From Abelmoschus esculentus (taxonomy: Eukaryota > Streptophyta > Magnoliopsida > Malvales > Malvaceae), in contig JAUCBN010000042.1 of assembly GCA_035048815.1 (NCBI GenBank), forward strand, positions 13,244,501 to 13,308,500: a stretch of DNA of 64,000 nucleotides, in the 5' to 3' direction. This document shows, piece by piece, positions 12,239 through 24,774 of this stretch. The notes under the pieces are model-generated. The model saw nothing but the letters and a program-made list of their open reading frames with translations, did not search any database and was not told where the DNA came from. A program made the translations under genes and the position numbers. Positions within the stretch are counted from its first letter, which is position 1; each line of letters starts with the position of its first letter.

Positions 12239-15200
12239 ATGGCGGCCAATAAAGTTTCAACCTTGTTGCATAAGAATGCAAGCTGGATCACTCTTATTCT
12301 TGCCTATGCATTGCTAGAATGGATTCTGATCGTTCTCCTCCTTCTCAATTCTCTCTTTTCTTATCTCATCATCAAATTTGCTGATTACTTCAGTCTTAAA
12401 AGGCCCTGCCTTTGGTGTTCCAGGCTTGATCATATCTTCGAGCCGTCGAAGTACAGCAATTCTTATAGAGATCTCGTGTGTGATGGTCATGCCGAGGAGA
12501 TTTCTAGACTGGGTTATTGTTCGAATCATCGGAAACTAGCGGAATCTCGAGATATGTGTGAGGATTGCCTTGGTTGTGACTTGTCGAAGAAGTTAGCTTT
12601 TTCCCCATGGATGAAGCAGGTTGGTTTGATCCAAGATGGTGAGGGTGATAGAGTGGTGGAAAATAGTGAAGTGAATTTCAAGTGTTCTTGTTGTGGTGTG
12701 TTGTTGGAGAAAAAATGGAACTTTCCTTATCTCCTGATTAAGCCTTCTTGGGATGTTTCGGATTATCCCCCCAAAGGGAATTTAATTGCTGAAGATGGAG
12801 GATTTGATGATTTTGGTGCCAGATCAGATATTTTGGCTGATTATAAGGAAGATGAACAAAGGGTTGAAGAAAATAATAGAGTTGAGATCTTATCTGAAGG
12901 TGATGAAGATGATGATGGTGTTAAAGGAGGAGAATTGGGAAAAGAGGAGTTTTCATGTTTTATTTCTAGTTTCGATTGCAGTCAAATGGCTGCTAATGAA
13001 GCTGTGGTTGTGGTGAAAGATTTAGTTTCAACGGAAGAGGAAGGAGAACAAGGGAATTTAAATGTGACAATGGAGGGCAACGAGTTGACTCAAGTTGCCG
13101 GAAACAAAGAGGAGTCTCCTGAAATTCAACCCAACCATCTCGAGTTTTACATCGAAGGGGATGATTGCCTTTTGATTCCAGTTGAATTGATGGATTCTGT
13201 TGCTGTAGAAAGCCAAAGAAGATACAATTTCAGAGAGGAAGAACAAGGTATTGGTGGCAATGGAGATGTTATATTGGACTTTGATATGCAATCTGGTACA
13301 CCATTGGAACTGGTTCTGAAGAATAGTTGCAATTCAGGAGAGAAAGTAACATTAATTTCACCCCTTGGAAGTGAGACTGTAGCCGTTGTTGCAGCGGTTG
13401 AACCAATGGAGTCCAAGGAGATGGAAAAGAGCTTTTCAATACAAGAAAGAGAGGAAGATGAGCAAGTTGCAAGAACTCAAGCTAATTTGACCCCTTTGAT
13501 GGAAGCTGATGAAGTTTATGCAAATGCTGGAACAGGAGAAGATGTTAATCAAGGTACTTACTTAATCCAATTTAATTTGAATTTTTACCAAATTCCCATT
13601 GTTTAATTATTTGTAAGACAAAACTCTGAGCAAATTTGTCAAATATGTTTTTGTTTTTGCAGTTTGTAATGAGCAAAATGATGAAATTGAAGCAGAAATC
13701 TCAATAGGGACAGATATCCCTGATCATGAACCAATTGAAGATATGCAACTTTTGTTTGAATTCACACAAGAAGATCCCTGCACCAGTTCTTCTCAATTGC
13801 ATGTAGATGCTGGTCATGGTAAGCCTTAATTTCAGATTTAGAAGTCTTTTAATTTTTTTGACCTTTTGTTTGATGTGTTTATCTTGGGTTACTGTGCTTT
13901 AGGCTCCGAGAATGCCGAGGAAGAAACAATACAGTTTGAAACAATGACAGTTGAGACATGTGACCAAGCAGTAAAAAACTATTTACCAGTATCTTCAGAG
14001 CTTAATGAGATTGAGGATGATAAAGTTCTTGATGTACACACTTCGATAGACAGTATCCACCAGAAGAAGTTGCCATTTCTCGAAAAAAGAGATTTGGGGA
14101 CGGAAGATTCGTTGGATGCATGTGGTTCTAGTGAAGTTGATGATGGGGAACTAACTGTTGAGAAGTTGAAATCAGTGTTAAAAGATGAAAGGAAGGCTTT
14201 AAATACGTTGTATACTGAACTTGAAGAAGAGAGGAATGCTTCTGCAGTAGCAGCAAGCCAGACAATGGCAATGATAAATCGGCTTCAAGAAGAGAAGGCG
14301 GCAATGCAGATGGAAGCCTTGCAGTATCAGAGGATGATGGAAGAACAATCTGAGTATGACCAGGAAGCTTTGCAGCTAATGAATGAGCTTATGGTCAAGA
14401 GGGAGAGAGAGAAGGTAGAGATTGAGAAGGAGCTAGAGATATATCGTAAGAGGGTGCAGGACTATGAGACGGAAGAGAAGATGATACTGCGGAGAAGGAG
14501 GAATGATGACAGCACTAGGAGTATAACCTCTGCATCCTGCAGCAGTGCTGAGGACAGTGATGGACCATCAATCGATTTGAATCATGAACCAAAGGAAGAA
14601 GATAGATTTGGCAACCATCAAGCGGATGGCAACCATAATACCCCTGCTGATGCAGTTTTGTATTTGGAGGAGTCATTGGCTAGCTTTGAAGAAGAGAGGC
14701 TATCGATCCTAGAGCAGCTCAAAGTTTTGGAAGAGAAACTGGTTTCTTTGAATGATGAAGAGGAACATTTCGAGGATGTCAAATCGCTTGAATATTTGTA
14801 TAAAGAGAATGGCAATGGCTTATATGAGAGTTTTGATATCGCCTACGAAACAAATGGGATTGCCAATGGTCATTTCGATGGAGTGAATGGGAAACATCAT
14901 CAAGAGAAAAATCTCATGGCTGCAACTACAAAGAGACTCCTCCCACTTTTTAATGCCGCTGAAGCAAAAATCAAGGATGGGATATTGAATGGACATGAAA
15001 ATGGCTTCGACTCTGTTGCTTTGCAACTGTCCTCACCCGCCAACTCTGAGCTAGAGAGCAAAAGGCTGGCTATTGAGGAAGAAGTGGACCACGTTTATGA
15101 GAGACTGCAAACACTTGAAGCAGATAGGGAGTTTCTAAAGCATTGTGTTAGCTCCTTGAAGAAAGGAGATAAAGGAATCTATCTTCTTCAGGAAATCTTG

Positions 15201-15266
15201 CAACATCTTGGCGATTTGAGGAGTGTTGGACTCCGAGTAAAGAGAATTGGAGATGCTGTTCTATAG
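12239..15266 (+). CDS. Myosin-binding protein (GTD-binding/DUF593, MYOB family)
   Basis: These membrane proteins bind the globular tail of class XI myosins and act as vesicle-borne myosin receptors for cytoplasmic streaming (family knowledge). Three exons, 12239-13553, 13663-13818 and 13903-15266, join in frame to 944 aa. The start MAANKVSTLLHK is the family's usual N-terminus; an ATG upstream in the same frame at 12173 is less likely. A transmembrane segment spans about residues 16-46, followed by a Cys/His-rich block (CLWCSRLDH, then CxxCLGC). The middle is long, acidic and probably disordered. The coiled-coil GTD-binding domain is about residues 573-672, from DGELTVEKLKSVL through the EKELEIYRKR helix. 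A second coiled coil ends the protein. No break is seen. It matches the MYOB1/2/3 subgroup; the exact orthologue is not settled. Confidence 0.92.
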
Positions 15267-16794
15267 TAGCATACAACATAACACATACACTTGGAAGGCT
15301 AATTGGTAAATCTTAATCTGCTGCTCTTTGTATGCATATAATAGTCAACTTTTTCTTGCTACTTAATGGTACTTCATTATGGATTTATGTGATTGATCAT
15401 TGTACAATGCTCAAATGGAGTTGCATATCCACTACACATTTAGGATTAGGAGAAGGAAATACCAACTCGGGCGAGGGTCAACGACAAAAATGCTGATACA
15501 ATTTCCACATTTTCAACAATTTTCAATGGGAAAGTTCCTTACTGGAGAGGGAAGCTCCTGCTGTGGTCTTCTTTTATGATCTTGGTGGTGGACTGAAAAA
15601 CTTAAAGAGTCTTTCATTTCCCCGTTGCAATTTCTGGGTTTTCGTTGTCCAAGTAATCCCAAAACTTTTGTGGGGTCTCAGCTCTTTCATCACCATCCAA
15701 AGCAAAAGGAAGATGGTGAGTGTATGTGTGTGCAAAGCTTAGTGAGGTGAAACCCAAGCTGTCATTTTGTATATTGTGAAAAAGAAAAGAGGCATGGCAT
15801 GGCCTGAAGAGCAGGAGTGATCCAACAATGATTCCTTTGCGAAATGCATAACATTAGTTCATTCAGACAATTAGAACCAGGAAAGCCCCTTTTGCCATTT
15901 CTTTTATGATATCCTCAAGGGAAAGAAAGGATAAATAACCCCATTTTCCTTCTCATCTGTTGCATCATTTCATCACCTGGTTTGTATCCTTTTTTCCCTT
16001 CCATTTCGGAGGGGAAAAGTTGAGTTACATGTATACACATGCATCCATCAGTATGTACATACATTGAGTGCTTGCCTTGTGTATTTAGTGTCTTCAAGCT
16101 GTGTTTTCCTTTGCTGTACATACTAATATACATATACTTTGCTTTAAGCAATAAATAAACACCAAACAGGCCAACCACAGTTCCCCAATTAGTGAAATAG
16201 TCAACCCTGTAGGGATCTAACAGCTAAATCTGAAATTATAGAGTTTATTTTTTATAAGCTGCCGTTTGCTTCACGTGTGCTAACCAATGAAGGCAGCCTT
16301 TGTGTGAAGCAATAATAACGTTTGATAGCATAAAGCAAGTAAGCCACTGCATCATCTAATCATGTAATAAGCATGGGTTAACAACTTTCGGTGCAGTTTA
16401 AAAGCTTGGTTATGATGAATGATGATTAGGGTTAGGTAGCTTTCATTATGTTCATGGAGTGGAGTCGTGATGTAGAGAAAACGTTAATATATTTTTGAGT
16501 AAAAATGAGTTCAAATTCCTGAAGCTGGGATTTTTGGGAGTATTGGGTTGATTCCGTATTTATGGTGTAATTGTAATTCCTTAATTTTGACTTGAGGTGT
16601 ACGGTAGGTTAAAATCGTCATTTTAAAACTTTAATGTCATATAAACGTATGAAGTAATTCAAAATAAAAATTTGTAAATTAAATATGAAGTAAATAATTT
16701 AAAAGTATTTATTCTGATTAAAAATAGAGAATATTGGATAAAACGGATTTATGCATGAAATTTAAAAATATCTTAAACCCCGATAATCCTAAAA
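15267..16794. other. Intergenic downstream of the MYOB gene
   Basis: The first few hundred bases probably contain the 3' UTR. Sequence between about 15450 and 16200 is less AT-rich than the rest of the spacer and could be transcribed, but I see no long frame, splice pattern or RNA fold I can name. The last ~100 bases are the left flank of the nested retrotransposons. Confidence 0.4.
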
Positions 16795-17697
16795 TAACTT
16801 GTAACGATCCGAATTCGGATCCGAGTATCGGGTTAACTCAAGAGTTATGAGTTTCGGTTTTGGTCTCGAGTTTAGTGGTTTGGGGCCTCGGTTTTGTGTT
16901 AGATCTTGTTGGGCTTGTTTGGTTGTTGGGCTTGAGAGATTTTGGGCCTTGAGAGTTTTATGTGGAGGACAATTTGGTAATTATTTAAATAGGTTGAATA
17001 GGGAGGGTTTTGGAGTGTGTGTGCTGCAGAGAATGAAGTCATTGTGTTGGAAACTTTCTTTCATCTTCTTCCTTGCAACCTCAAGAGAAAGTGAAGCATA
17101 AAGGTTGAATCTTTGGAGTTTTATGGGAGAATCTCGGTTTTGAGCTGAAGGGAAGGTTGTAGGGTTGTTAGAGATCTATCTAAAGAGGTAAAAATGTGTT
17201 GGTCTTGTGAGAAAAGGGGGTTTTGAGTGGGGGTTTGTGATAAGAACGAGATTGAGGTTTTAAGGGTCTAAATCTCAGTTTCTTGAGTTCTTTTTGTTCC
17301 AAGAATCTCCTCAAATGGTGGCTAATGGTTAAGTGTCTTCCTCTTGTAGAGAAACAAGTTGGAACACCATCTTCAAGCTTGGGAAAGGAGAAAGCTTAAG
17401 TGGGAGGAAAAAGTTCGTTTTTGATGTTGCTTGCTTAAGGTTGGTACTCCCAACTCTTTTAATCTTCATGCATTTCATGGTAGATTGCATTACATGTAAA
17501 TTTTGAACATGATTGCTTGGTTTTGAGCTTTGGGTGCTTTAATGGTAAAATTCGTGTTAATGAGTTAAAAGACTGGAAAATGGTGTTAAAACACTCTAAA
17601 CATCAGTAATAATGTTTTGAAATGTCTTAGGTTCGATTTGGTTAAGTTTGGGGGTTGATCCATAGAAATTTCAGGTGAAACTTAGAGGTTCGTACAT

Positions 17698-17965
17698 GGA
17701 GTATCGATACACGGGCCACCGGTATCGATACCCCTGAGAAGAACTTAGGCTTGAGGAGCAGGGGTATCGAACCATGGTTCGATACCGAGGGATTCCAGAA
17801 ACTTTTTGTATCGATACCTGTATCGAAATGGGTTCTCCCCTTTTGTTGACTTTTGGAGTGGGTCAACGGTATCGATACTGGTATCGATACCTATGTGTTC
17901 GATACCCTCTTTGGGTGGGTATCGATATAGGGTGTTCCAATATCCTACTTAAGGGTATCGATACC
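17698..17965 (+). repeat. Cluster of TATCGATA palindromes in the LTR
   Basis: Within about 270 bases there are around eleven copies or half-copies of GGTATCGATACC, some arranged as mirror pairs (GGTATCGAACC then GGTTCGATACC). The same cluster is in the right LTR (about 40340-40650), where one segment with TATCCTACTTAAGGGTATCG is duplicated once more. Confidence 0.9.
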
Positions 17966-18239
17966 CCTGTGTAATTTGGCCAAGATGGGTAGAATTTGGG
18001 CTCGGTGTTTCTTAGTAAATAATTACTTTAATCCAAAAGTTGTGAAATGAATTATCGAACTAACTTGATAATCATAACCCCGAAAGATTAGGTTTGACAA
18101 GGTTTAAAATAACTTGTTGTGATAAGATCCTAGGTGGATCGATGGTGTGGTCTGAGTCCTTGTGTGTTGGAAATCCGGATATCCATAAGTGTTGCAACAC
18201 GTCGAAGGCCATCCGATGTAACATTCCGGGTGATGATTT

Positions 18240-18490
18240 GACGACCATCCCGGATGTAGGATCCCGATGCTTTGTGGATACGGACCTCATTCGAAGATAC
18301 TCGCTGTGACATTCCAAGTATGAGATTTGGAGGATCCCGATATTGTGTGGACGCGGGCCTCAATCCCGGATGTAGGATCCCGATACTGTATAGACGCGGG
18401 CCTCATCCTTGAGTATGAGATCCCGATGCCGTATGGACGCGGACCCTACTCGTAGTGTAGGATCCCGATGCTGTGTGGACGCGGGCTTCG
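18240..18490 (+). repeat. Tandem repeat with GATCCCGAT...GACGCGGGCC core, 5 units
   Basis: Degenerate tandem units of about 45-60 bp share the cores GGATCCCGAT and GTGTGGACGCGGGCC. Five units are recognisable here and four in the right LTR (about 40925-41125), so the array has changed length since insertion. Confidence 0.88.
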
Positions 18491-19047
18491 CTATTTTTGT
18501 GTTGACTGATTGATTTATATATGCTGTGTGCGATAATATACATTTCATTATATCGTGTGATAGGCGAGCATGCTAGATCATCATATCATGCACGAGATTT
18601 ATATGTCATGCTTTACTGCTTTGATGTGCATGATGTTGGCCGAGTTTGGCGTATCCACTAAGCTTGTGTGGTTCAGCATTCAAAATCTATTTTCGTGCGT
18701 AGGTTAGGTGAAGCGGGTTCCGTGAAGCATAATCGAGGTTTGGATTTCAGCATCGACTTTGTGTCAGGATACAGTGGTAGATGTAGTGGGCTAGTACTTA
18801 GTCAGACCTATATGTAATTTTGTAACTCTGTTATTTTAATTGGGTCAAATGTTTTAAATGGGTTTGTAGTAATTTGGAACTTCGATTATTTTAAATTATT
18901 TTGGGCTTTTGTTTTAAATTAAATGGATTTTATGGATCATATTTAGACTTAAATTGACTTTATTATTGGATTTTCAAAGGAAATTTTGAAAGACGGGTTT
19001 TGGGTCAGAGGCTCAATGTGACATCCGGATCGGGGTATTACATTTAG

Positions 19048-19064
19048 TGGTATTAGAGCTTAGG
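19048..19064 (+). other. Primer-binding site of the outer element
   Basis: TGGTATTAGAGC lies five bases inside the left LTR. It differs by one base from the usual plant initiator-Met primer site TGGTATCAGAGC. Confidence 0.8.
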
Positions 19065-19379
19065 TTGAGTCGGTTCTAGGAGTCCCCCGGGAAGTCTAGT
19101 GTGTTGTATAGGTGATAGACAAGTACGACCCACGAGTCAATAGTGTACCTTCCTTAAAGCTAAAATTTCGATGGTGTAATCCCGCTTGTTGTTGTCTCTG
19201 TATGGTGCGGACGAGTCTGAGTGAGGGGTTAGACAAGGGGCGAACTATTTCTCCCATTTGTACCGTGCTTTGGATTGGATAACGAAGACTATTCCGAGGC
19301 ATGCACTTACCCCAAGTGAGGCACCTATCGAGAGGGTTCGTAAGTAGGGTACTACAGATTTCTTGGGTTCTGGCTAAGA

Positions 19380-20100
19380 TAATCTTGTGAGAGTGGATCA
19401 GTGGCTTCGTGATACTCGTTGTATCATGAGATAAATAAGGTTGAGATAGGAGGAAGAGCAGTCATGTGTATTGTCACTCAAAAGGGTAATGCGAGAGAGT
19501 GATGGGGAAACAGTTGAAATGGAGTAGTATCCCGATCAGCCGGTATGAGATGACTTTTTAGATGAATTTGAGAAAAAGTATGTGGGTGAGATTCACATCG
19601 GTCGATTGAGAGATCAGTTTATCCTTCTTGTGCAAGGTAATTGTATGGTCTTTGAGTACGAGCAGGAGTTCCTATAATTGAGTAGATATGCACCCGAGTT
19701 GATAGCTACCGAGAAGATGAAGTGTAAGAGGTTTTTGAGAGGTTTGAAGGAAGAGATCCAGACCCTATCTGACAGCTAACCCACCGGTAATGTTTTCTGA
19801 GTGGGTATGCTAGGATGTTGGATATACCTTGTGAGACACTAGATATAGGTGTTAGTGTTGCTAATTCTTCAGAGATACCGTAGCGGTCAGAAAGATGTAT
19901 AGACGATGCCCATTGATGGTTCAGAGGTATGTGTTCCCAGTTGATATGATGGAATTGTCATTCTACGGTTGTGATGTGATTTTTGGTATAGACTAACTGA
20001 CAAAGCATAAGACTAGGATAGACTTTGAGATCACGAGAATTTATTTGAGGCTAGTAGAAGACCATAAAATGGTGGTTGTAAGTGAGAATGAGAAGTTCTT
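19380..20100 (+). pseudogene. Decayed gag and protease remnant of the outer element
   Basis: A gag segment is visible at about 19540-19770 (phrases such as FEKKYVGEIHIGRLRDQF and RYAPELIATEKMKCKRF), with in-frame stops and shifts. Then follows the end of a protease domain (about 19900-20060). The zinc knuckle and the protease active-site triad are not found, and the distance between the two remnants is too short for them, so an internal deletion is likely. It cannot make a working product. Confidence 0.75.
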
Positions 20101-20399
20101 ATTAAATGTTGTTTCGACTCTAGAGACTCAGAGGTTAGTTGGGTTGGGCTGTGAGGCATACCTAGCATATATGGTGAACTCGAACATGAATGAAGTTAGA
20201 CTGCAGGATATCAGAACAATGTGTGATTTCCTTTTGAGTGTGTCTCCGAAAAAGTTGTCTGATTTACCATCTGATAGAGAGGTTGAGTTTGCCATAAAGA
20301 TGTGTTCAGATTCCGCTCCTTTTTGTGATTGCTTCGTATTGTATGACAATGAAATAGCTAAAAGAGTTGAAGACTCAGTTGCAAGAACTATCAGATAGA

Positions 20400-21420
20400 G
20401 ATTTTTATCCGACCAAGTTCTTCGCCTTAGGGCGCACCCGTGTTGCTGTGAAAAAGAAAAACAGTAGTATGAGGATGTGCATCGACTACAGACAGTTGAA
20501 TCAGTTGACAGTGAAGAACCAATATCCACTACCGAGAATTGATGATATGTTTGATCAGCTTAGAGGTGCTTCCATGTTTTCCAAGATAGTCTTGAGATCA
20601 GAGTATTATCAGTTGAAGGTAAAAGAAGTCTATGTGCTGAAGACCGTTTTTCGTACAAGGTATGGTCACTATGAGTTTCTAGTTATATCTTTCGGGTTGA
20701 CTAGTGCACCAGCTGTTTTTCATGGACATAGTGAATAGAATTTTTTGCGAGCACTTGTGTCAGTTTGTAGTTATGTTTATTGATGACATATTAGTGTACT
20801 CACGTACTGAGGAAGACCCTGACGGAAACTTGAGGTTAGTATTGCAGACCTTGTTGGATCATCGGTTGTATACCAAGTTGAGCAAGTGGGAGTTCTAGAT
20901 TAGAGAAGTTTTCTTCGGACATGCAATGTCAGCTGAAGGGATTAAAGTAGATCCTAAGAAGATCGAAACAATTGTGAGTTGAAAGCAACCGAAGTTCTTC
21001 ATGGAGATTCATAGCTTCCTAGGCTTAGCAGGTTACTATAGGAGGTTTGTGAATGGATTTTTAAAGATAATGGTTCCTTTGACTAAATTACTTTAGAAAA
21101 ATGTTCAGTTTGAGTGGTCAGATGCAAGACAACAAGCCTTTGAGAAACTGAAAGAAGTTTTGACAGATGTGCCAGTTTTGATACAGCTAGTGTTAGGGAA
21201 AGGGTATATGATCTACAGTGATGCTTCGTATGTAGGGCTAGGTTGTGTGTATATGAAAGACGAAAGAATTATAGTTTACACTTTGAGATAGTTGAAGAAC
21301 CATGAGCACAATTATTCGACCCATGATATAGAACTAGCCGCAGTTGTTTTTGCCTTGAAGATTTGAGGCATTATTTGTATGGTGAGAGATGTGCAGTGTA
21401 CACAGGTCACAAGAGTTGAA
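20400..21420 (+). pseudogene. Decayed reverse transcriptase-RNase H of the outer element
   Basis: Ty3/gypsy RT phrases are readable: MRMCIDYRQLNQLTVKNQYP, DDMFDQLRGASMFSK and the catalytic box VMFIDDILVYS near 20770. The connection/RNase H part continues to about 21420 (SDASYVGLGCV). Reading needs several frame changes and passes stops, for example near 20737, 20898 and 21095, so it is a dead copy. Confidence 0.85.
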
Positions 21421-21529
21421 GTATCTGATGACATAGAAAGAGTTGAATCCGAGGCAGCATAGATGACTTGAATCATTGAAGGACTATGACCTCAAGACTT
21501 AGTACCATCCGAGTAAAGTCAATGTAGTG

Positions 21530-22410
21530 CAGATGCTTGAGTAGGGAAGTAGTCGTTGAGTTGAGAGTTATGTTTGATAGATTGAACTTATCAGATGATG
21601 ATGGCTTGGTAGCCGAGCTTCAGGTTAGAACTACTTTGAGTGAGTTGGTCAGAGAGAAACAATTGTTAGATAGATCTTTGGTACTTCACATACAAGATAT
21701 AATCGAAGGAAGATCTACAGAGTACATTTTCAAAGATAATGGTGTATTGTGTTTCAAAGACAGAGTGGTTATGCTGAATGACAATGATTGAAGACGTATG
21801 ATTCTGACCAAAACGTACAATAGTCTTTTTGCTACACGTTCAGGTAGTACGGAGAGATACCGTGGTTTGTAGGATGAATATTTCTGGCTTGGTCTGAAGA
21901 GAGATGTTACCGACTATGTGAGTAAGTATATGGTTTGTCAGAGAGTTAAAACATAATATTAGTTTCCGTCTGGTTTATTACAGCCGTTAAAAGAAGAACA
22001 TCAGTTTGGGTTATAGTTGATCGCTTCATGAAGTGTGCTCATTTTATTGTTGCTCATACGACTTACGTGTTAGGTAAGTTGGTAAAATTGTACGTCAGTG
22101 GGATTGTGAGACTGTTTGGTGTGCCGAAATCGATTGTGTTTGACAAAGATTTGAGATTCATAACCAGATTTGTGGAGTGTTTGCACAGTACTTTGGGTAG
22201 CCGTTTGAATTTCTGTACTTCGTATCATCCTCAGTCAGATGGGCAATTGGAGAGAGTTGTTCAGATTCTTGAGGATATACTGCGATGTTGCATCATTGAT
22301 TTTCAGGATACTTGAGAGAAGCACCTACCATTGGTTGAGTTTGCGTATAACAGAAGTTATCAATCGAGTATTTAGATGGCTCCGTATGAGGCTTTGAATG
22401 ACAGAAAGTA
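21530..22410 (+). pseudogene. Decayed integrase of the outer element
   Basis: The end of the zinc-binding region (about 21790-21955) and the core domain from about 22010 onward are recognisable (VIVDRFMKCAHFIVAHTTYV, then SYHPQSDGQLERVVQ with the catalytic Glu). The stretch that should carry the first catalytic Asp, between about 21985 and 22010, is missing. The remnant runs on to the phrase GKLSPRFRG, which the inserted element interrupts at 22664. Confidence 0.82.
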
Positions 22411-22659
22411 CATAACTCTGTTTGTTAGGTTGTAGCATATTAAAAATTGATATAGAGGTCGGTTATGCTTAAGGGGACTAACGTGGAATTAAAGTGGATT
22501 TATAATCGGTTAAAGGCAACTTCGAATAGGCAGGAATCGTACGCAGATTTGAAACAGACAAAAATAAAGTATGGAGTGAGAGAAAAAATATTCTTGAAAG
22601 TATTGTCATGAAAATGGATCATCCATTTTGGAAGAAAAGGCAAATTAAGTCCAAGATTT

Positions 22660-22664
22660 AGAGG
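22660..22664 (+). repeat. Left target duplication of the inner element (AGAGG)
   Basis: AGAGG here and at 39357-39361 bracket the inner element exactly, giving the 5-bp duplication expected of an LTR retrotransposon. Confidence 0.92.
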
Positions 22665-24033
22665 TGTAGCGACCCCCTTTTTTGAAAATATTTAAAAAAC
22701 GGTTTAATGGTTCAAAAGTTCGGTAGGATTTTAAAATTCGGTATCCCGAGAGACGACACCTGAAGAACAGGATGTCACTCCCATTGGAATATTTAAATTT
22801 AAAAATCCGCGGGAATATTTGAAAATTCGGTATTCCGAGAGATGACACCTGAAGAACATGATACTACTCCTATAGGAAAACCATTTTAATTTTAAAAATC
22901 AGTTAATCGATTGGAGTCGCCATCGATCATTCAAAAAGGTGGATCGAACACCGAAAAAACAAAAACCATAGATGGGTTCGGGAGTTGGTTACGTTTGGGG
23001 AAGGATTAGCACCCCCATAACGCCCAAAAATTGGTACCTAAAGGTTCGCATCATAATTTTTAAGAAAATAAAAAATTTAAATTAAATTAATTTTTAATTA
23101 AAATGTATACCCTAATATCCACGACGATTCAAAGGAGATAACACCCGAAGAATGGGACGCTACTCCCAATAGAACACCTCGGGATAATATATATTCTAAA
23201 GAAAAAGTATAATAAAAACATTTAATCGAATTACGATAATATGAACCAAAATAAAACATATAATAATAAATAAAAGAGAAAGTTAAAAAAATATAAAACT
23301 ACTACTGTCAATAATGATAATAATAATTTATAACAGTAATATTAACGAAAATTACAATAATATGTATATAAAAATATGATATTTATATATTTATGATGAA
23401 ATGGCGGTAAAGTAAAATAAATAAATAAATAAATAAAAAAATACACGTAATAATTATAATAAAAGTAATATAATAATATTATATTATATATAATATTATA
23501 TATGGACACTACATATAATACTATATATGGTATATTATGAGTAAAATATGCACATAAATATATATATATAGAGAGAAGTTTTTGTATAATCACATAAATA
23601 TGTTAAGGAATAAATTAGATTAAAACTATTAACAATTACCTTAATGTATGTATTATAGATTCAATATATAATAAGTAAATACCATCTATATTATATGCTA
23701 AAAATATGTACATGATATATTTATAAATACGTAATATAAACATAATATATACATAAATAATATATAATTATAATAATAATATTAGAGGTTAAATCTGCAA
23801 GAAAATAGAAGTTAGGGGGTTAAAATAAATAATCAGGGACCTAATTGACTGAAAACATGAAATTAAAGGGCTAAAATGTAAAAGCAGTGACTAAAATCAA
23901 AGAAATATTGAACTGGAGAGCTGAAACAAAGGATACTGGAACTCCAGGGGTCACGCATGCAATTTACCCATTAACCCGGTTTAAGCACGGGTCCGGGTCG
24001 GGTGGCCGGGTCGTCATCCGGGTCTGGTAAGGG

Positions 24034-24145
24034 AAAACGACGTCGTTTTGGGCCTTGTATCCAGGCGCCAAAACGACGCCGTTTTGGTTTCGGTATATAA
24101 GCCCACATTAATGAGATTTTCACTCTAATTTCATTTCACACATGA
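24034..24145 (+). promoter_or_regulatory. Promoter-like block in the LTR, antisense to the element's genes
   Basis: On the plus strand: the palindrome AAAACGACGTCGTTTT (24034-24049), a near-copy AAAACGACGCCGTTTT (24070-24085), a plant TATA box TATATAAG (24094-24101) and an ATG 41 bases later. The 5' LTR keeps the same layout (TATATAAG at 38477-38484), although its palindromes have lost CpG sites. The direction is opposite to gag-pol. Activity is an inference. Confidence 0.55.
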
Positions 24146-24749
24146 ATAAATTCCAGAGCCATTTGAGAGCTCTCAAGCTCTCTGGATTCAGGGAGATTTG
24201 GCCGTGCTTCAGCCTCCGTTTGCCGCCGCAGACCACCGCGTCGGCCGCCGTCGCCGGTCGCCAGAAAAAAAAGGAAGCACCTTTCCGATACTACTCGAAG
24301 AGGGGAGTTCGATGTTGGTCTCGGATTTTCAAGGAAATGACCACAGACTCCTAGATCTACAAAACAAGATGAGTATTCGAATATATTTTTTGATCCTTTA
24401 CCTTTTCTTTTTGCGGTTTTGACTCCGATCTTTCCCTCACTATTTCCGGTTGGCGTTCGAATATATTTGTGATGTTGTGGTTGTTTTGCTTCGGTTTTTG
24501 CTTCTTATTTATCTCGAATATAATGCTTTTTTCTATTCTTCTCGTGTAACCATTACAAGGTTCTTCATCTGGGTTTTATACCCATGAAAAATCTATAAAA
24601 TATTACATCTAATCTACTTTTTCTTAGATCTAATATTTAGATCTAATTATTTCTTTGATTTTACAGGAGGAAAAGACCAAGGCGGTGGGGCGGTGGCCGC
24701 TCGATCTGGCGAATCACAGGACGCGTGACCACCACGCGCACATCGAAGA

Positions 24750-24774
24750 GTCGCGCGTGGCGGCCACGCGCGAC
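24750..24774. repeat. Perfect 12-bp GC hairpin
   Basis: Arms GTCGCGCGTGGC and GCCACGCGCGAC around a single central base. The other LTR has the same arms with a different central base (39135-39159). The surrounding ~130 bases are CpG-dense in an otherwise AT-rich element. Confidence 0.85.

Larger units (their letters stand above)
16800..19042 (+). repeat. 5' LTR of the outer Ty3/gypsy element (2243 bp)
   Basis: Direct repeat of 39442-41676, with TG...CA ends. It holds two internal repeat arrays described separately: a cluster of TATCGATA palindromes (about 17700-17965) and a ~45-60 bp tandem repeat (about 18240-18490). Differences from the right LTR include base changes and copy-number changes in both arrays, so the insertion is not recent. 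Confidence 0.94.

Noticed and set aside
15915..16178. A minus-strand frame of 87 codons downstream of the MYOB gene
   Set aside because: No domain, no codon pattern, and no splice or promoter signals.
17698..18490. A CRISPR-like array
   Set aside because: Repeats are palindromic or degenerate tandem units without uniform spacers, inside a plant LTR.
24142..24422. Open frames after the antisense TATA box in the LTR as real proteins
   Set aside because: The equivalent frames in the other LTR differ by indels and low-complexity changes, so coding constraint is not supported. The promoter-like layout is kept as a finding instead.
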